A stretch of DNA of 64,000 nt, taken from positions 1,120,287-1,184,286 of the forward strand of contig NZ_VDES01000002.1 in NCBI RefSeq assembly GCF_013607875.1, written 5' to 3'. Positions 1 to 8,236 of the stretch are shown piece after piece. The DNA is from Blastomonas ursincola. Its GTDB lineage: Bacteria > Pseudomonadota > Alphaproteobacteria > Sphingomonadales > Sphingomonadaceae. How positions within the stretch are numbered: position 1 is the first letter of the stretch; each line of letters starts with the position of its first letter. The position numbers were made by a program, and so were the translations under genes. Under the pieces are notes generated by a model. The model had not been told where the DNA came from and made no database searches. It saw only the letters and a program-made list of their open reading frames with translations.

Positions 1-452
1 ATCAATGTCGACCCGTCCTGAGCGAGTTTGGTGAGCGCCGCGCCCGAGGGGCCATAGCCTTCCATCAGCCGGTCGGGGATATAGGCGCCGGCGTCCAGGC
101 CCAGATCGCGCAGCAGCCGGATCAGCAGCGCCGCGCTGGTCGCGCCGTCGACGTCATAATCACCATAGATGGTGACCTTCTCGCGCGCGATCACCGCCTG
201 GGCGAGGCGGTCGGCGGCATTGTCCATGTCGCGGAAGATCGATGGATCGGGCATGAAGCCGCGGATCGTGGGTGCGCGATGCCGCTCCAGATCGTCGCGC
301 GGCACGCCGCGGCTCAGCAGCAGCAGCGACACCAGGTCGTCGGGCTGCAGGTCCGCCTCGCGCCGGTCGCCCTCGGCACCGCGCCAGTGCCAGGGCTGGC
401 CGGTGAGCGATCGGGTGATGCCGAGAACGGGATCGGGGTAGAGCGTGGCCAT
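1..452 (-). CDS. recJ: Single-stranded-DNA-specific exonuclease RecJ, N-terminal part (cut by window edge)
   Basis: RecJ is the 5'-3' single-strand exonuclease of recombination and mismatch repair. About 150 N-terminal residues are visible, from ATG at 452 to the window edge. The DHH-family motif I, IYGDYDVDGATSAALL, lies near residues 95-110; its aspartates bind the catalytic metal. This motif is preceded by the usual RecJ leader (LLLSRGV...APTIRGFMPDP). The rest of the gene lies outside the window. It is divergent from the flavodoxin-like gene at 544. Confidence 0.9.
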   Translation of the reverse strand, partial: MATLYPDPVLGITRSLTGQPWHWRGAEGDRREADLQPDDLVSLLLLSRGVPRDDLERHRAPTIRGFMPDPSIFRDMDNAADRLAQAVIAREKVTIYGDYDVDGATSAALLIRLLRDLGLDAGAYIPDRLMEGYGPSGAALTKLAQDGSTL

Positions 453-543
453 GGTCCCTCTCTAGCGAGCGCGATTCCGCTTGGCGAGGGTGTGCTGGGT
501 CGAAAGGACTGGATTGCGGGAGGCTGGGCACTATCAAGGCAGA

Positions 544-1038
544 ATGACAGAGCAGCCGATCCTGTTGATCATCTGGCACAGCCGCACCGGCGCTTCCAAG
601 GTGATGGCGGAAGCGGCAGCTGCCGCTGCGCGTAACGAATGTACGGTGCAGCTGGTGGCGGCGGAGGAAGCAGAGGCCGCCGACCTGATTGCCGCTTCGG
701 GCTATATTTTCGTCTGCCCCGAGAATCTCGCCAGCATGACCGGGGCGATGAAGGAGTTCTTCGATCGCTGCTATTACCCGCTGCTGGGGCGGATCGAGGG
801 GCGGCCCTATGCGGCGACGGTGGCGGCGGGATCGGACGGGGCAGGGGCGGTGCGGCAGATCGAGCGGATCGCTACCGGCTGGCGATTGAAGCGCATCGCC
901 GAGAGCCTGATCGTCTGCACACACGCGCAAACGCCCGAGGCCATTGCTGCGCCCAAGCATCCGGACGCGGCCGCGCTCGCCCCCTGCAGCGAATTGGGCG
1001 CGATGTTCGGGGCGGGGCTGGCCATGGGCATTTTCTGA
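544..1038 (+). CDS. Flavodoxin / NAD(P)H-dependent FMN reductase-like protein
   Basis: A 164-residue protein with a flavodoxin-like fold. The N-terminal strand and phosphate loop (LLIIWHSRTGAS, residues 6-17) resemble the FMN phosphate-binding loop. ENLASMTGAMKEFFDR resembles the second flavin loop of the NAD(P)H-dependent oxidoreductase family. An upstream in-frame start exists at 481, but ATG 544 puts the first strand at the N-terminus as is usual in the family. It is probably a soluble flavin-dependent reductase; the substrate is unknown. It is divergent from recJ and lies 53 bases before the S9 peptidase. Confidence 0.75.
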   Translation: MTEQPILLIIWHSRTGASKVMAEAAAAAARNECTVQLVAAEEAEAADLIAASGYIFVCPENLASMTGAMKEFFDRCYYPLLGRIEGRPYAATVAAGSDGAGAVRQIERIATGWRLKRIAESLIVCTHAQTPEAIAAPKHPDAAALAPCSELGAMFGAGLAMGIF

Positions 1039-1091
1039 GCTTAAGTGTTTGCATCTGAAACGAGATTTGGGTCCATCCAGGGGAGTATCGC

Positions 1092-3023
1092 ATGCTGTTC
1101 CGTTCGTCGCTGCTGGCTGTTGCCGCGCTCATCGCCGTTCCTGCCGCCGCGCAGCAGGCCCCCGTCCAGACGCGCCAGGTCGGCACGGCGCGGCTGGAGA
1201 ATGTGCCCGAGATTCCGCAGGACATCCGCGATGCGGTGCAGCGCTACCAGAATTATCGCGAGGCGCGGTTTCAGGACTGGCTGCCCGATGGATCGATGCT
1301 GATCACCACGCGCTTCGGATCGACATTTCAGGTCCATCATGTGCCCGCTCCCGGCGCGGCACGGCGGCAGCTGACCTATTATGGCGAGCCGGTCAGCGGG
1401 GCGAAGACCGTGCCCGGCAAGAAGCGCTTCGTGCTCACCCGCGATACCGGCGGCGATGAATGGTTCCAGCTGTTCGTCCGCGATCTCGACGGCGTAGGCC
1501 AGCCGCTGACCGAGCCGGTGACGCGCAACCAGTCGCCGGTATTCGCCAAGGATGGCAGCCTGCTGGTCTGGTCGCGCGCCACCAAGGGTTCGGCCGATTA
1601 TGCAATCATGGCCGCCGATCCTGCCGACCCGAAGAGCCGCCGCCTGGTCTGGCAGGGCAACGGCGCGGTCGGCCCGCAGGACATCAGCGCGGACAAGACG
1701 ACGGTGCTGCTCGCCAAGGGGATATCGAACCGCGAGAACCATCTGATGCTGCTCGACATGGAGAGCGGCAAGGTCACCCCGCTCGACTGGTCGGTCAAGG
1801 CCAAGGCGCGGTTCGAGGACCCGCGCTTCATCGAGGACGGCAAGGCGATCGTCGCGATCACCAACGCCGGCACCGACACGCGGCGGCTGGTGCGGATCGA
1901 TGCCGCCACTGGCAAGATGACCGCGCTGTCGCGCGAGCCGGGCTGGGATGTCGAGGCCTATGACCTGTCGCCCGATGGCCGCACGATCGCCTATACGCTC
2001 AACGAGGACGGCTATTCGCGCGTGATCGTGATGCCGCTGGCGGGTGGCGCGGGCATGTCGCCCTCGCTTCCGCGCGGGGTTGTGACGGCCCTGTCCTTCT
2101 CGCCCGACGGTGGCAAGCTGGCGGTGGGGCTGACCAATGCGACCACTGCGGGAGATGTCTGGACCGTGGAACTGGGCAACCAGGCGATCACCCGCTGGAC
2201 CCAGTCCGAGCCGGGCGAGCTCGATCCCGCCAAGCTCGTCGAGCCGCAGCTCGTGCGCTTCACCAGCTTTGACGGGCTCACCGTCCCTGCCTTTGTCTAT
2301 CGGCCGAAGAATGCCGCGCCCGATGCCAAGCTGCCGGTGATCATCGACATCCATGGCGGACCCGAGGCACAAACGCGCCCGAGCTGGAACCCAGGCGCGC
2401 AATATTTTGCCGATGTGCTTGGCGCGGTGGTCATCCTGCCCAACGTGCGCGGATCGGACGGCTATGGCACCAAATATCTCAATCTCGACAACGGCCCGCT
2501 GCGCGAGGATAGCGTCAAGGATATCGGCGCGCTGATCGACTGGGCGGGCAAGCAGCCGGGCATGGATGCGAAGCGGATCGCGGTTTATGGCCAGTCCTAT
2601 GGCGGCTACATGTCGCTCGCCAGCATGACCTTCTATTCGGACAAGCTGGTCGGCGGGGTCGAGCGCTATGGCATCAGCGATTTCATCAGCTTCATGGCCA
2701 ATACCGAAGCCTATCGCCGCGACAACCGCCGCGCCGAATATGGCGACGAGCGCGACCCCAAGATGCGCGCGGTGTTCGAACGGATCGCGCCGCTCAAGAA
2801 TGTGGGCAAGATCACCAAGCCGATGCTGGTGATGCAGGGCGCGAACGACCCGCGCGTGCCGCAATCCGAATCCGATCAGGTGGTCGCCGCGCTGCGCGCG
2901 AACGGGGTCGAGACCTGGTACGTGCTCTATGCCGATGAAGGCCATGGCTTCCTCAAGAAGGCGAACAACGATCTGCGCCGCGAGGTCGAGACGGTGTTCC
3001 TGAAGAAGCTCTTCGCACAATGA
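1092..3023 (+). CDS. S9 family prolyl oligopeptidase-type peptidase (secreted)
   Basis: A 643-residue serine peptidase. An N-terminal signal peptide (LFRSSLLAVAALIAVPAAAQQ) suggests a periplasmic location. A TolB-like beta-propeller follows (about 60-380), then an alpha/beta-hydrolase domain. The catalytic triad is visible as Ser502 in GQSYGGYMS, Asp586 in GANDPRVP and His618 in DEGHGF. Family members cleave short peptides after proline or with acylaminoacyl/dipeptidyl specificity; the exact specificity cannot be read here. Its stop overlaps the start of the next gene (ATGA, 3020-3023), so the two are probably co-translated. Confidence 0.9.
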   Translation: MLFRSSLLAVAALIAVPAAAQQAPVQTRQVGTARLENVPEIPQDIRDAVQRYQNYREARFQDWLPDGSMLITTRFGSTFQVHHVPAPGAARRQLTYYGEPVSGAKTVPGKKRFVLTRDTGGDEWFQLFVRDLDGVGQPLTEPVTRNQSPVFAKDGSLLVWSRATKGSADYAIMAADPADPKSRRLVWQGNGAVGPQDISADKTTVLLAKGISNRENHLMLLDMESGKVTPLDWSVKAKARFEDPRFIEDGKAIVAITNAGTDTRRLVRIDAATGKMTALSREPGWDVEAYDLSPDGRTIAYTLNEDGYSRVIVMPLAGGAGMSPSLPRGVVTALSFSPDGGKLAVGLTNATTAGDVWTVELGNQAITRWTQSEPGELDPAKLVEPQLVRFTSFDGLTVPAFVYRPKNAAPDAKLPVIIDIHGGPEAQTRPSWNPGAQYFADVLGAVVILPNVRGSDGYGTKYLNLDNGPLREDSVKDIGALIDWAGKQPGMDAKRIAVYGQSYGGYMSLASMTFYSDKLVGGVERYGISDFISFMANTEAYRRDNRRAEYGDERDPKMRAVFERIAPLKNVGKITKPMLVMQGANDPRVPQSESDQVVAALRANGVETWYVLYADEGHGFLKKANNDLRREVETVFLKKLFAQ

Positions 3024-4027
3024 GGACGTTCTTCGATCCGCGCCAGCACGATCATGCGCCCGCGATGGAGCTGCACAACGGGGCTTATGTGCCCTATGCC
3101 GAGCATCGCGGACGCATGGAGAATGTGCTCGAAGCGCTGAGCGATATCGAAACGCCGCGCGATTACGGGCTCGAACCGATCCGCCGGGTGCATCGCGACA
3201 ATTATCTCGAATTCCTGGAATCGGCGCACAAGCGCTGGGTCGAGGCAGGGCGCACTGGCGATGCGCATGGCTATGCCTGGCCGGTGGTCGGCAGGCGGCC
3301 GCTCAAGCTGAACCGGATCGACGCGGATCTGGGCCAGTTCAGCTTCGATGCTTCCAGCCCGATTGCTGCCGGAACCTGGTCCAGCGCCTATTGGGCGGCG
3401 CAATCGGCGCTCGCGGCGACCGAGGCGGTGCTCGGCGGCGATCGCTCAGCCTTCGCGCTGTGCCGCCCGCCGGGACACCATTGCGGCGCGGATTATCTGG
3501 GCGGCTATTGCTTCATCAACAATGTCGCGGTGGCGGCCGAAGCGGCCATCGCGGCGGGCCGGAAGCGCATTGCGATCCTCGATGTCGATTACCACCATGG
3601 CAATGGCACGCAGGATATTTTCTACGATCGCGGCGACGTTCTGTTCGTCTCGATCCATGCCTATCCTGCGACCGACTATCCGTTCTTCTGGGGCCATTCT
3701 GACGAGCGTGGCGAGGGGGCAGGCGAGGGCGCGACGCTCAACCTGCCGCTGCCGCGCGGCACGGACCTGGCCAGCTATATGGCGGCGCTGGAGACGGGGC
3801 TGGCCGCGATCCGCGCTTTCGGTGCGGACATGCTGTGCGTCTCGTTCGGCGCGGATACCTTTGCCGGCGACCCGATCTCGCAATTCGCGCTACAGACGGC
3901 CGATTATACCCCCATCGCCCGCTCGATCGCCGCACTCGATCTGCCGACAGTGATCGTCATGGAAGGCGGCTACGCGGTCGACGCGCTGGGCGCAAATGTC
4001 GCAGCGTTTCTGGCGGGGTTTGGGTAG
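3020..4027 (+). CDS. Histone deacetylase superfamily protein, acetylpolyamine amidohydrolase type
   Basis: A 335-residue zinc-dependent deacetylase-fold protein. Active-site signatures are RPPGHHCG (paired His153-His154), GGYCFINNVAVAA, the zinc-binding DVDYHHGNGTQ and the late EGGY motif. The bacterial acetylpolyamine amidohydrolase class removes acetyl groups from acetylputrescine, acetylcadaverine or similar, and the length fits this class. It starts inside the stop of the S9 peptidase (ATGA). A role in deacetylating a peptide or polyamine product is inferred. It has no signal peptide, so it is cytoplasmic. Confidence 0.88.
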   Translation: MRTFFDPRQHDHAPAMELHNGAYVPYAEHRGRMENVLEALSDIETPRDYGLEPIRRVHRDNYLEFLESAHKRWVEAGRTGDAHGYAWPVVGRRPLKLNRIDADLGQFSFDASSPIAAGTWSSAYWAAQSALAATEAVLGGDRSAFALCRPPGHHCGADYLGGYCFINNVAVAAEAAIAAGRKRIAILDVDYHHGNGTQDIFYDRGDVLFVSIHAYPATDYPFFWGHSDERGEGAGEGATLNLPLPRGTDLASYMAALETGLAAIRAFGADMLCVSFGADTFAGDPISQFALQTADYTPIARSIAALDLPTVIVMEGGYAVDALGANVAAFLAGFG

Positions 4028-4048
4028 GCGGGTGTAGGCGCGGGGCGG

Positions 4049-4067
4049 AAAGGGCTGCCCCTAGCCC
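4049..4067 (-). terminator. Possible hairpin terminator between convergent genes
   Basis: GGGCT (4052-4056) pairs with AGCCC (4063-4067), followed on the minus strand by TTT. It sits in the 33-base gap between the convergent deacetylase and the small secreted protein, and includes the minus-strand stop codon. The short stem makes this tentative. Confidence 0.35.
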
Positions 4068-4510
4068 CCCTTCTTCACCTTGCGATAGGGCACGAACTCG
4101 CTCAGCGCGCAGCTGCCCAGGGGCACGTTGATGCGCAGGTCCTGGACCAGCACGATGTCGCCCGAGCACAGGCGGCCGACCGGGGTCTGCGAGATCATCG
4201 TGTTGTCGCGGGCGCGGGGGCAGCCGAGATACGGCGTATTGACGTACACCACCGAGCCATCGTCATAGAGCAGCACGTCGTCGCTGGCCGCGGTCGAGCG
4301 GCGCAGGCGGGTGCGCGGGATGCAGTCGACCGGATCGCCCGCCACCCGGTCCTTGAGATAGATTTTCGCGAGCTTCTGACCGCGTTCGTCGAGATTGGCG
4401 ATGGCATCGGCGGTGCGCGCGCGGATTTCTGCATCGCGGCTGTCCGAGGCGATCAGCGGGGTGGCACAGGCGAGCGCGGCGAGGCTGAGCATGATGGGCA
4501 TGTTGCGCAT
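4061..4510 (-). CDS. Small secreted protein of unknown function
   Basis: About 149 residues with a signal peptide (MRNMPIMLSLAALACATPLIA). The mature part has four cysteines (in DCIPRTRL, LGCPRARD, RLCSGDI and GSCALSEF), which suggests two disulfides in the periplasm. ATG 4510 is chosen over ATG 4519 because the AAGG ribosome site directly abuts 4519 but sits 9 bases before 4510. I do not assign a function; similar short secreted proteins are common in sphingomonads. Confidence 0.72.
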   Translation of the reverse strand: MRNMPIMLSLAALACATPLIASDSRDAEIRARTADAIANLDERGQKLAKIYLKDRVAGDPVDCIPRTRLRRSTAASDDVLLYDDGSVVYVNTPYLGCPRARDNTMISQTPVGRLCSGDIVLVQDLRINVPLGSCALSEFVPYRKVKKGG

Positions 4511-4580
4511 GGTCGTCATCCTTGTTCTGGGCCCCCGAAGAGCCTTAATATACCCCAGCCCGCCGCGCGTCGCCAGCGGC

Positions 4581-5000
4581 TTACCAGCTGCCGGTATTGG
4601 GCATCGAGACCCAGGGCTCGGCAGGTTCCAGATGGCCTTCCTGCAGCAGCTCGACCGAGATGCCGTCGGGGCTGCGCACGAAAGCCATATGCCCGTCGCG
4701 CGGAGGGCGGTTGATCGTCACGCCCGCATCCATCAGCCGCTGGCAGGTCTCGTAGACATTCTCCACCCGATAGGCGAGGTGCCCGAAATTGCGTCCGCCG
4801 GTATATTCCTCCGGGTCCCAGTTGTGCGTCAGCTCGACCTCGGCCACGCCCTCCTGACCGGGCGCGGCGAGGAAGATCAGCGTGAAGCGGCCCTGCTCGC
4901 TGGAGAAGCGGCGGACTTCCTTGAGGCCGATCAGCTCGAAAAACTTGATCGTCGCATCGGGATCGGTGACGCGGATCATCGTGTGGAGATATTTGGTCAT
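4581..5000 (-). CDS. gloA: Lactoylglutathione lyase (glyoxalase I)
   Basis: A 139-residue VOC-superfamily metalloenzyme that isomerises the methylglyoxal-glutathione hemithioacetal to S-lactoylglutathione in the cytoplasm. Diagnostic segments are the N-terminal [11 protein letters not shown] (metal His), the central ELTHNW and [10 protein letters not shown] (Glu and His ligands), and the late [11 protein letters not shown] (Glu ligand). A GAGG ribosome site lies 8 bases before the ATG. The gene is single and divergent from the SIMPL gene at 5133. Confidence 0.92.
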   Translation of the reverse strand: MTKYLHTMIRVTDPDATIKFFELIGLKEVRRFSSEQGRFTLIFLAAPGQEGVAEVELTHNWDPEEYTGGRNFGHLAYRVENVYETCQRLMDAGVTINRPPRDGHMAFVRSPDGISVELLQEGHLEPAEPWVSMPNTGSW

Positions 5001-5132
5001 TATACTGGCCTCAATTCATCGCAGTTAAGACACGGTTCATCGCAGCTCGGCTAATCGATCCATCGTGTCGTCGGGGGTGGATGTGCCCCGCAGATATAGG
5101 CGGCACGCATCGCATTGGAAGGACTTTCGGAC

Positions 5133-5882
5133 ATGGTTGATGGTGGGGGATCGGACGGATCGGGCAAGCGCGGCTGGGTGCGCGACAATGTGTTTCTCGC
5201 CGGTGCCGGGATACTGGCGATCGGCATGGTCGCGGGCGGCTATCTGCTCGGCGATGGCCTGTTGCGCGCCAAGCAGGCGGACCGTTCGGTCACCGTGCGC
5301 GGCCTTGCCGAAAAGGACGTGACGGCGGATCTTGCCACCTGGACCATCGCCTATTCGGCCCAGGCCGACGACCTCGCAAGCGCGCAGGCCGATATCGATG
5401 CCGATACCAAGGCGCTGCGCGGTTTCTTCACCGAGCTCGGCTTCGATGGCGACGCGCTGCAGCCCACGGGCGCGAACGTCTCGCAGTTCAACAACAATTA
5501 CGGATCGACCACCTATACCATCCGCCAGCGTATGTCGCTGCGCACCAACGACATCAAGAAGGCGCAGGCGGCGGTGAAGCGCCAGTTCGACTTGATCCGG
5601 CGGGGCGTCGTGCTCGACGAAGGATCGGGCATGGCGTACAGCTTTACCAAGCTCAACGACATCAAACCCAAGATGGTGGCCGAAGCGACCAAGGATGCGC
5701 GTGCCTCGGCCGAGCAGTTCGCCAAGGACAGCGGCACCGATGTCGGCGGGATCAAGAGCGCGACCCAGGGCTATTTCTCGGTCGAATCGCGCGATGGCGA
5801 GAGCGGTGGCGGCTGGGGCGTCAGCGACACGCCGTACAAAAAGGTACGCGTGGTGACGACGGTGGATTTCTACCTGGATTGA
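5133..5882 (+). CDS. SIMPL domain protein (DUF541), membrane-anchored
   Basis: A 249-residue protein with a single N-terminal transmembrane segment (VFLAGAGILAIGMVAGGYLL), followed by a SIMPL/DUF541 domain that starts at RSVTVRGLAEKDVTADLATW and ends at VRVVTTVDFYLD. The domain forms oligomeric rings in studied relatives, and the function is mostly unknown (outer-membrane or stress-related roles are proposed). ATG 5133 is preferred over TTG 5115 because GGAAGGA lies 9 bases upstream of it. The domain faces the periplasm by inference. Confidence 0.85.
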   Translation: MVDGGGSDGSGKRGWVRDNVFLAGAGILAIGMVAGGYLLGDGLLRAKQADRSVTVRGLAEKDVTADLATWTIAYSAQADDLASAQADIDADTKALRGFFTELGFDGDALQPTGANVSQFNNNYGSTTYTIRQRMSLRTNDIKKAQAAVKRQFDLIRRGVVLDEGSGMAYSFTKLNDIKPKMVAEATKDARASAEQFAKDSGTDVGGIKSATQGYFSVESRDGESGGGWGVSDTPYKKVRVVTTVDFYLD

Positions 5883-5892
5883 TCATTGCTTT

Positions 5893-5912
5893 CCCCTCCC
5901 CCTGGGGAGGGG
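5893..5912. terminator. Palindrome CCCCTCCCC/GGGGAGGGG between convergent genes
   Basis: A perfect 9-base inverted repeat sits just after the SIMPL stop and before the TPR stop. It resembles the CCCTCCCC-type intergenic repeats elsewhere in the window and could end transcription from both sides, but it has no T tract. Confidence 0.45.
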
Positions 5913-5918
5913 AGAGGC

Positions 5919-6788
5919 CTAGGGCTTCGCGGTGGTCTCTGCCGTCTCTGCCTCTGCCCGGTCGAGGTCGCTCAGATGGCCGCGCGCGGTGCGCGCTATC
6001 GGCCCCTCGGGGCGGATCTCGATCGCCTGGGTCCAGTTGCGCCGGGCGACGTCGTATTTGCCAGCGCTGGCCGCGATATTGCCGGCTTCCAGCGCGACTT
6101 CGGGATCGCGCGGGGCGAGGCGCGCGGCAATGTCAATATCGGCCTGCGCCCGCTCCAGCTTGCCCAGCCGGCGCGCCAGCGTCGCCGAGAGCAGCCAGGC
6201 GAGCGGGTCCTCGGGCGCAAGCTTGTGCGCCTCGGCCAGCGCAATTTCCGCTGCATCGGTCTGCCCTGCCACCACCAGCGCACGGGCGCGGTCGAGATGC
6301 AGTTCGCCGAGCAGCAGCCCCTGCGCTACGCCCTGCGCCAGCGCCGCGTCGAAATAGGTCAGCGCCTTGTCGGCATCTCCGGTCGCCAGCATCGCATTGC
6401 CCGCCTGGGTCCACAGATTCGCGGCGCGCTTGTCGCGGGCAAGCTCGGCATCGCGCGCGGCGTCGACAAACGCATCGGCTGCGGCGGCCCAGCGGCCTTC
6501 CTTGGAATAGGCAAAGCCCAGGCAATGCCGCGCGAAATAGCCGCCGCCCGCGATGAGCCACTCATTGGCCGCGACGATTCCTGTCTTGGGATCGTCGGTT
6601 GCCGTGTCCATGCAGGCATCGAAGCGCGCCTCGTCGGCCAGCGGCGCCGTGAAGCCGGACGCGCGGGGGCCGGGCTTCGGCACCTCGGCCTCGGCGGGTG
6701 CCGGTGCAGGCAGGGGCGGCAAGGCATTGGCGTCGGCGGGGCCGACCTGGGTGGCCGCGAGCAGCAAGACAGCAGGGAATATCGTCAT
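5919..6788 (-). CDS. Tetratricopeptide repeat protein, secreted
   Basis: About 289 residues. After the signal peptide (MTIFPAVLLLAATQVGPADA) there is a proline/alanine linker and at least four TPR-like helical repeats (for example GRWAAAADAFVDAARDAE, GDADKALTYFDAALAQG, KLERAQADIDIAARLAP, KYDVARRNWTQAIEIRP). TPRs are protein-interaction scaffolds. ATG 6788 is chosen because it opens the signal peptide; the frame is open further upstream, but without a leader. It lies downstream of the ATP-grasp gene, 25 bases apart, so the two may be cotranscribed. Confidence 0.85.
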   Translation of the reverse strand: MTIFPAVLLLAATQVGPADANALPPLPAPAPAEAEVPKPGPRASGFTAPLADEARFDACMDTATDDPKTGIVAANEWLIAGGGYFARHCLGFAYSKEGRWAAAADAFVDAARDAELARDKRAANLWTQAGNAMLATGDADKALTYFDAALAQGVAQGLLLGELHLDRARALVVAGQTDAAEIALAEAHKLAPEDPLAWLLSATLARRLGKLERAQADIDIAARLAPRDPEVALEAGNIAASAGKYDVARRNWTQAIEIRPEGPIARTARGHLSDLDRAEAETAETTAKP

Positions 6789-6813
6789 GGCGGCTCCTGT
6801 GACGCGCTCGACC

Positions 6814-7680
6814 TTAACCGGCGCTGGCTGGCTGGCGTGCCGCCGCTGCAATCGCTGCCGCAAAGGCCTTGCCGCCATCGGCGGTGCGATCGAGCGACAG
6901 CCAGGGTTCGATCAGCTCGATTTCCATCAGCGCATAGCCTCCCCGGCCATCGCCGACCATGTCGATCCGGGCATAGAGCAGGTCGGCATCGATCGCCCCG
7001 AGCGTCGCAAGAGCGAGATCGCGCGCAGCCGCTGGTGGCACCACCGCCTGCGACTGGCCGCCGAACTGGCCCTGCACGCGAAAATCCCCGCTCTTCGGGC
7101 GTTTGAGGATGGCATGCGCGAGTTCGCCCGCCAGCCAGAACAGCGAATATTCGCCCTCGCTGGCGATCATCGGCATCATCGGCTGGACAAGCATCGCGCG
7201 GCCCAGCGCTTCGGGCGGGCAGGGGGCGCCATCGCGCAGCAGCCAGGTATGGTCCGATCCCGCCGACACCGGGGGCTTCACCACCAGATCGGCGGTGCCG
7301 AAGGCGGTGCGTGCTTCGTCCACTGCGGCTGCGTCCAGCCGTTCGTGAAACCGCGTCGGCACGATGGCGACGCCGCGCTGTGCGAGTTCGAGCAGATAGC
7401 GTTTATCGGTATTCCAGCGCAGTATTTCGAGCGGGTTGAGGAAGCGTGCGCCCTGCCAGCGATCGAGCTGCGCGTGCCAACGCGGCAGCGCGCGATGATA
7501 GCCCCAGGCCATCAGCGGCAGCACCAGATCGGCCTCGAACGGTGCGCTGTCGGTCCAGGCGCGCCATTCGACCGTCAGGCCATGCATGGCGAACAGCGGC
7601 TCGATCACGACCGCCTGGTCCTGCCAGTCGTCATAGCGGGTGAGGTCGGCGGCGTCGGGGATGAGAATGCAGATGCGCAT
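6814..7680 (-). CDS. ATP-grasp family ligase
   Basis: A 288-residue protein. The layout fits the ATP-grasp fold of glutathione-synthetase-like ligases: an N-terminal pre-grasp domain (MRICILIPDAADLTRYDDW), a central ATP-binding region (DLVVKPPVSAGSDHTWLL, with LVQPMMPMIASEGEYSLFWL) and a C-terminal ligand stretch (ARIDMVGDGRGGYALMEIELIEP, whose Glu residues bind Mg). It should join a carboxylate to an amine or thiol using ATP; the substrates are unknown. It is divergent from a DUF350 membrane gene (79-base gap). In enterobacteria DUF350 genes are also linked to ATP-grasp genes (yjfL/yjfC). Confidence 0.82.
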   Translation of the reverse strand: MRICILIPDAADLTRYDDWQDQAVVIEPLFAMHGLTVEWRAWTDSAPFEADLVLPLMAWGYHRALPRWHAQLDRWQGARFLNPLEILRWNTDKRYLLELAQRGVAIVPTRFHERLDAAAVDEARTAFGTADLVVKPPVSAGSDHTWLLRDGAPCPPEALGRAMLVQPMMPMIASEGEYSLFWLAGELAHAILKRPKSGDFRVQGQFGGQSQAVVPPAAARDLALATLGAIDADLLYARIDMVGDGRGGYALMEIELIEPWLSLDRTADGGKAFAAAIAAAARQPASAG

Positions 7681-7759
7681 GGAACTGGCCTGGCTGGGAA
7701 GGGGGCGGGGTTCGGATCAGGCTTGATCGTTCCGCCCTTTCGGGTCAACAGTTGCGGCC

Positions 7760-8182
7760 ATGACCGATCCCGCGCCCGTAATCCAGAGCCTGTTTGCCGG
7801 GCTGCCTATCTTCATGCTGCATCTGGGCACGGCGACGGTCGCGTGGGCGCTGGCTCTGGCGCTCTATATGTGGATTACCCCGCACAAGGAATTCGCGCTG
7901 ATCCGCGCGGGCAATGTCTCGGCGGCGGTTTCACTGGGCGGTGCGGCACTCGGGCTGGCGCTGCCGCTCGCCTTCTGTCTCGCCGCTTCGGTCAATGTCT
8001 GGGACGTGCTGATCTGGGGCAGCGTGACGCTCATCCTGCAATTGATCGCGTTTCGCGCGGTCGATCTGCTGATCGGCAATCTGTCGAAGCGGATCGAGGA
8101 GGATCAGCTGGCTGCTGCGATCTTCCTGGCCATGACCAAGGTCGCCTTGGCCGCGCTCAATGCGGCTGCCGTCGCCGGATAG
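7760..8182 (+). CDS. DUF350 integral membrane protein
   Basis: A 140-residue membrane protein with about four hydrophobic segments (FMLHLGTATVAWALALALYMW; AAVSLGGAALGLALPLAFCLA; VLIWGSVTLILQLIAFRAVD; AAIFLAMTKVALAALNAAAV), arranged as in DUF350/YjfL. The acidic cytoplasmic loop KRIEEDQ before the last helix is typical. The biochemical role is unknown. It shares a promoter region with the divergent ATP-grasp gene and ends at a strong hairpin. Confidence 0.83.
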   Translation: MTDPAPVIQSLFAGLPIFMLHLGTATVAWALALALYMWITPHKEFALIRAGNVSAAVSLGGAALGLALPLAFCLAASVNVWDVLIWGSVTLILQLIAFRAVDLLIGNLSKRIEEDQLAAAIFLAMTKVALAALNAAAVAG

Positions 8183-8183
8183 A

Positions 8184-8219
8184 AAAATGGCGGAGCCGCT
8201 TGCGCAGCCCCGCCATTTT
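8184..8219. terminator. Bidirectional intrinsic terminator
   Basis: A perfect 10-base inverted repeat, AAAATGGCGG / CCGCCATTTT, with a 16-base loop between the convergent DUF350 and outer-membrane genes. A T run follows the stem in both directions. Confidence 0.85.
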
Positions 8220-8236
8220 CAACGATCAGCCATCGA

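Noticed and set aside
1041..3020. A 659-codon open frame on the minus strand opposite the S9 peptidase
   Set aside because: It is antisense to a gene with an intact catalytic triad; its composition (Arg/His/Ala/Gly-rich) is typical of a GC-rich shadow frame.
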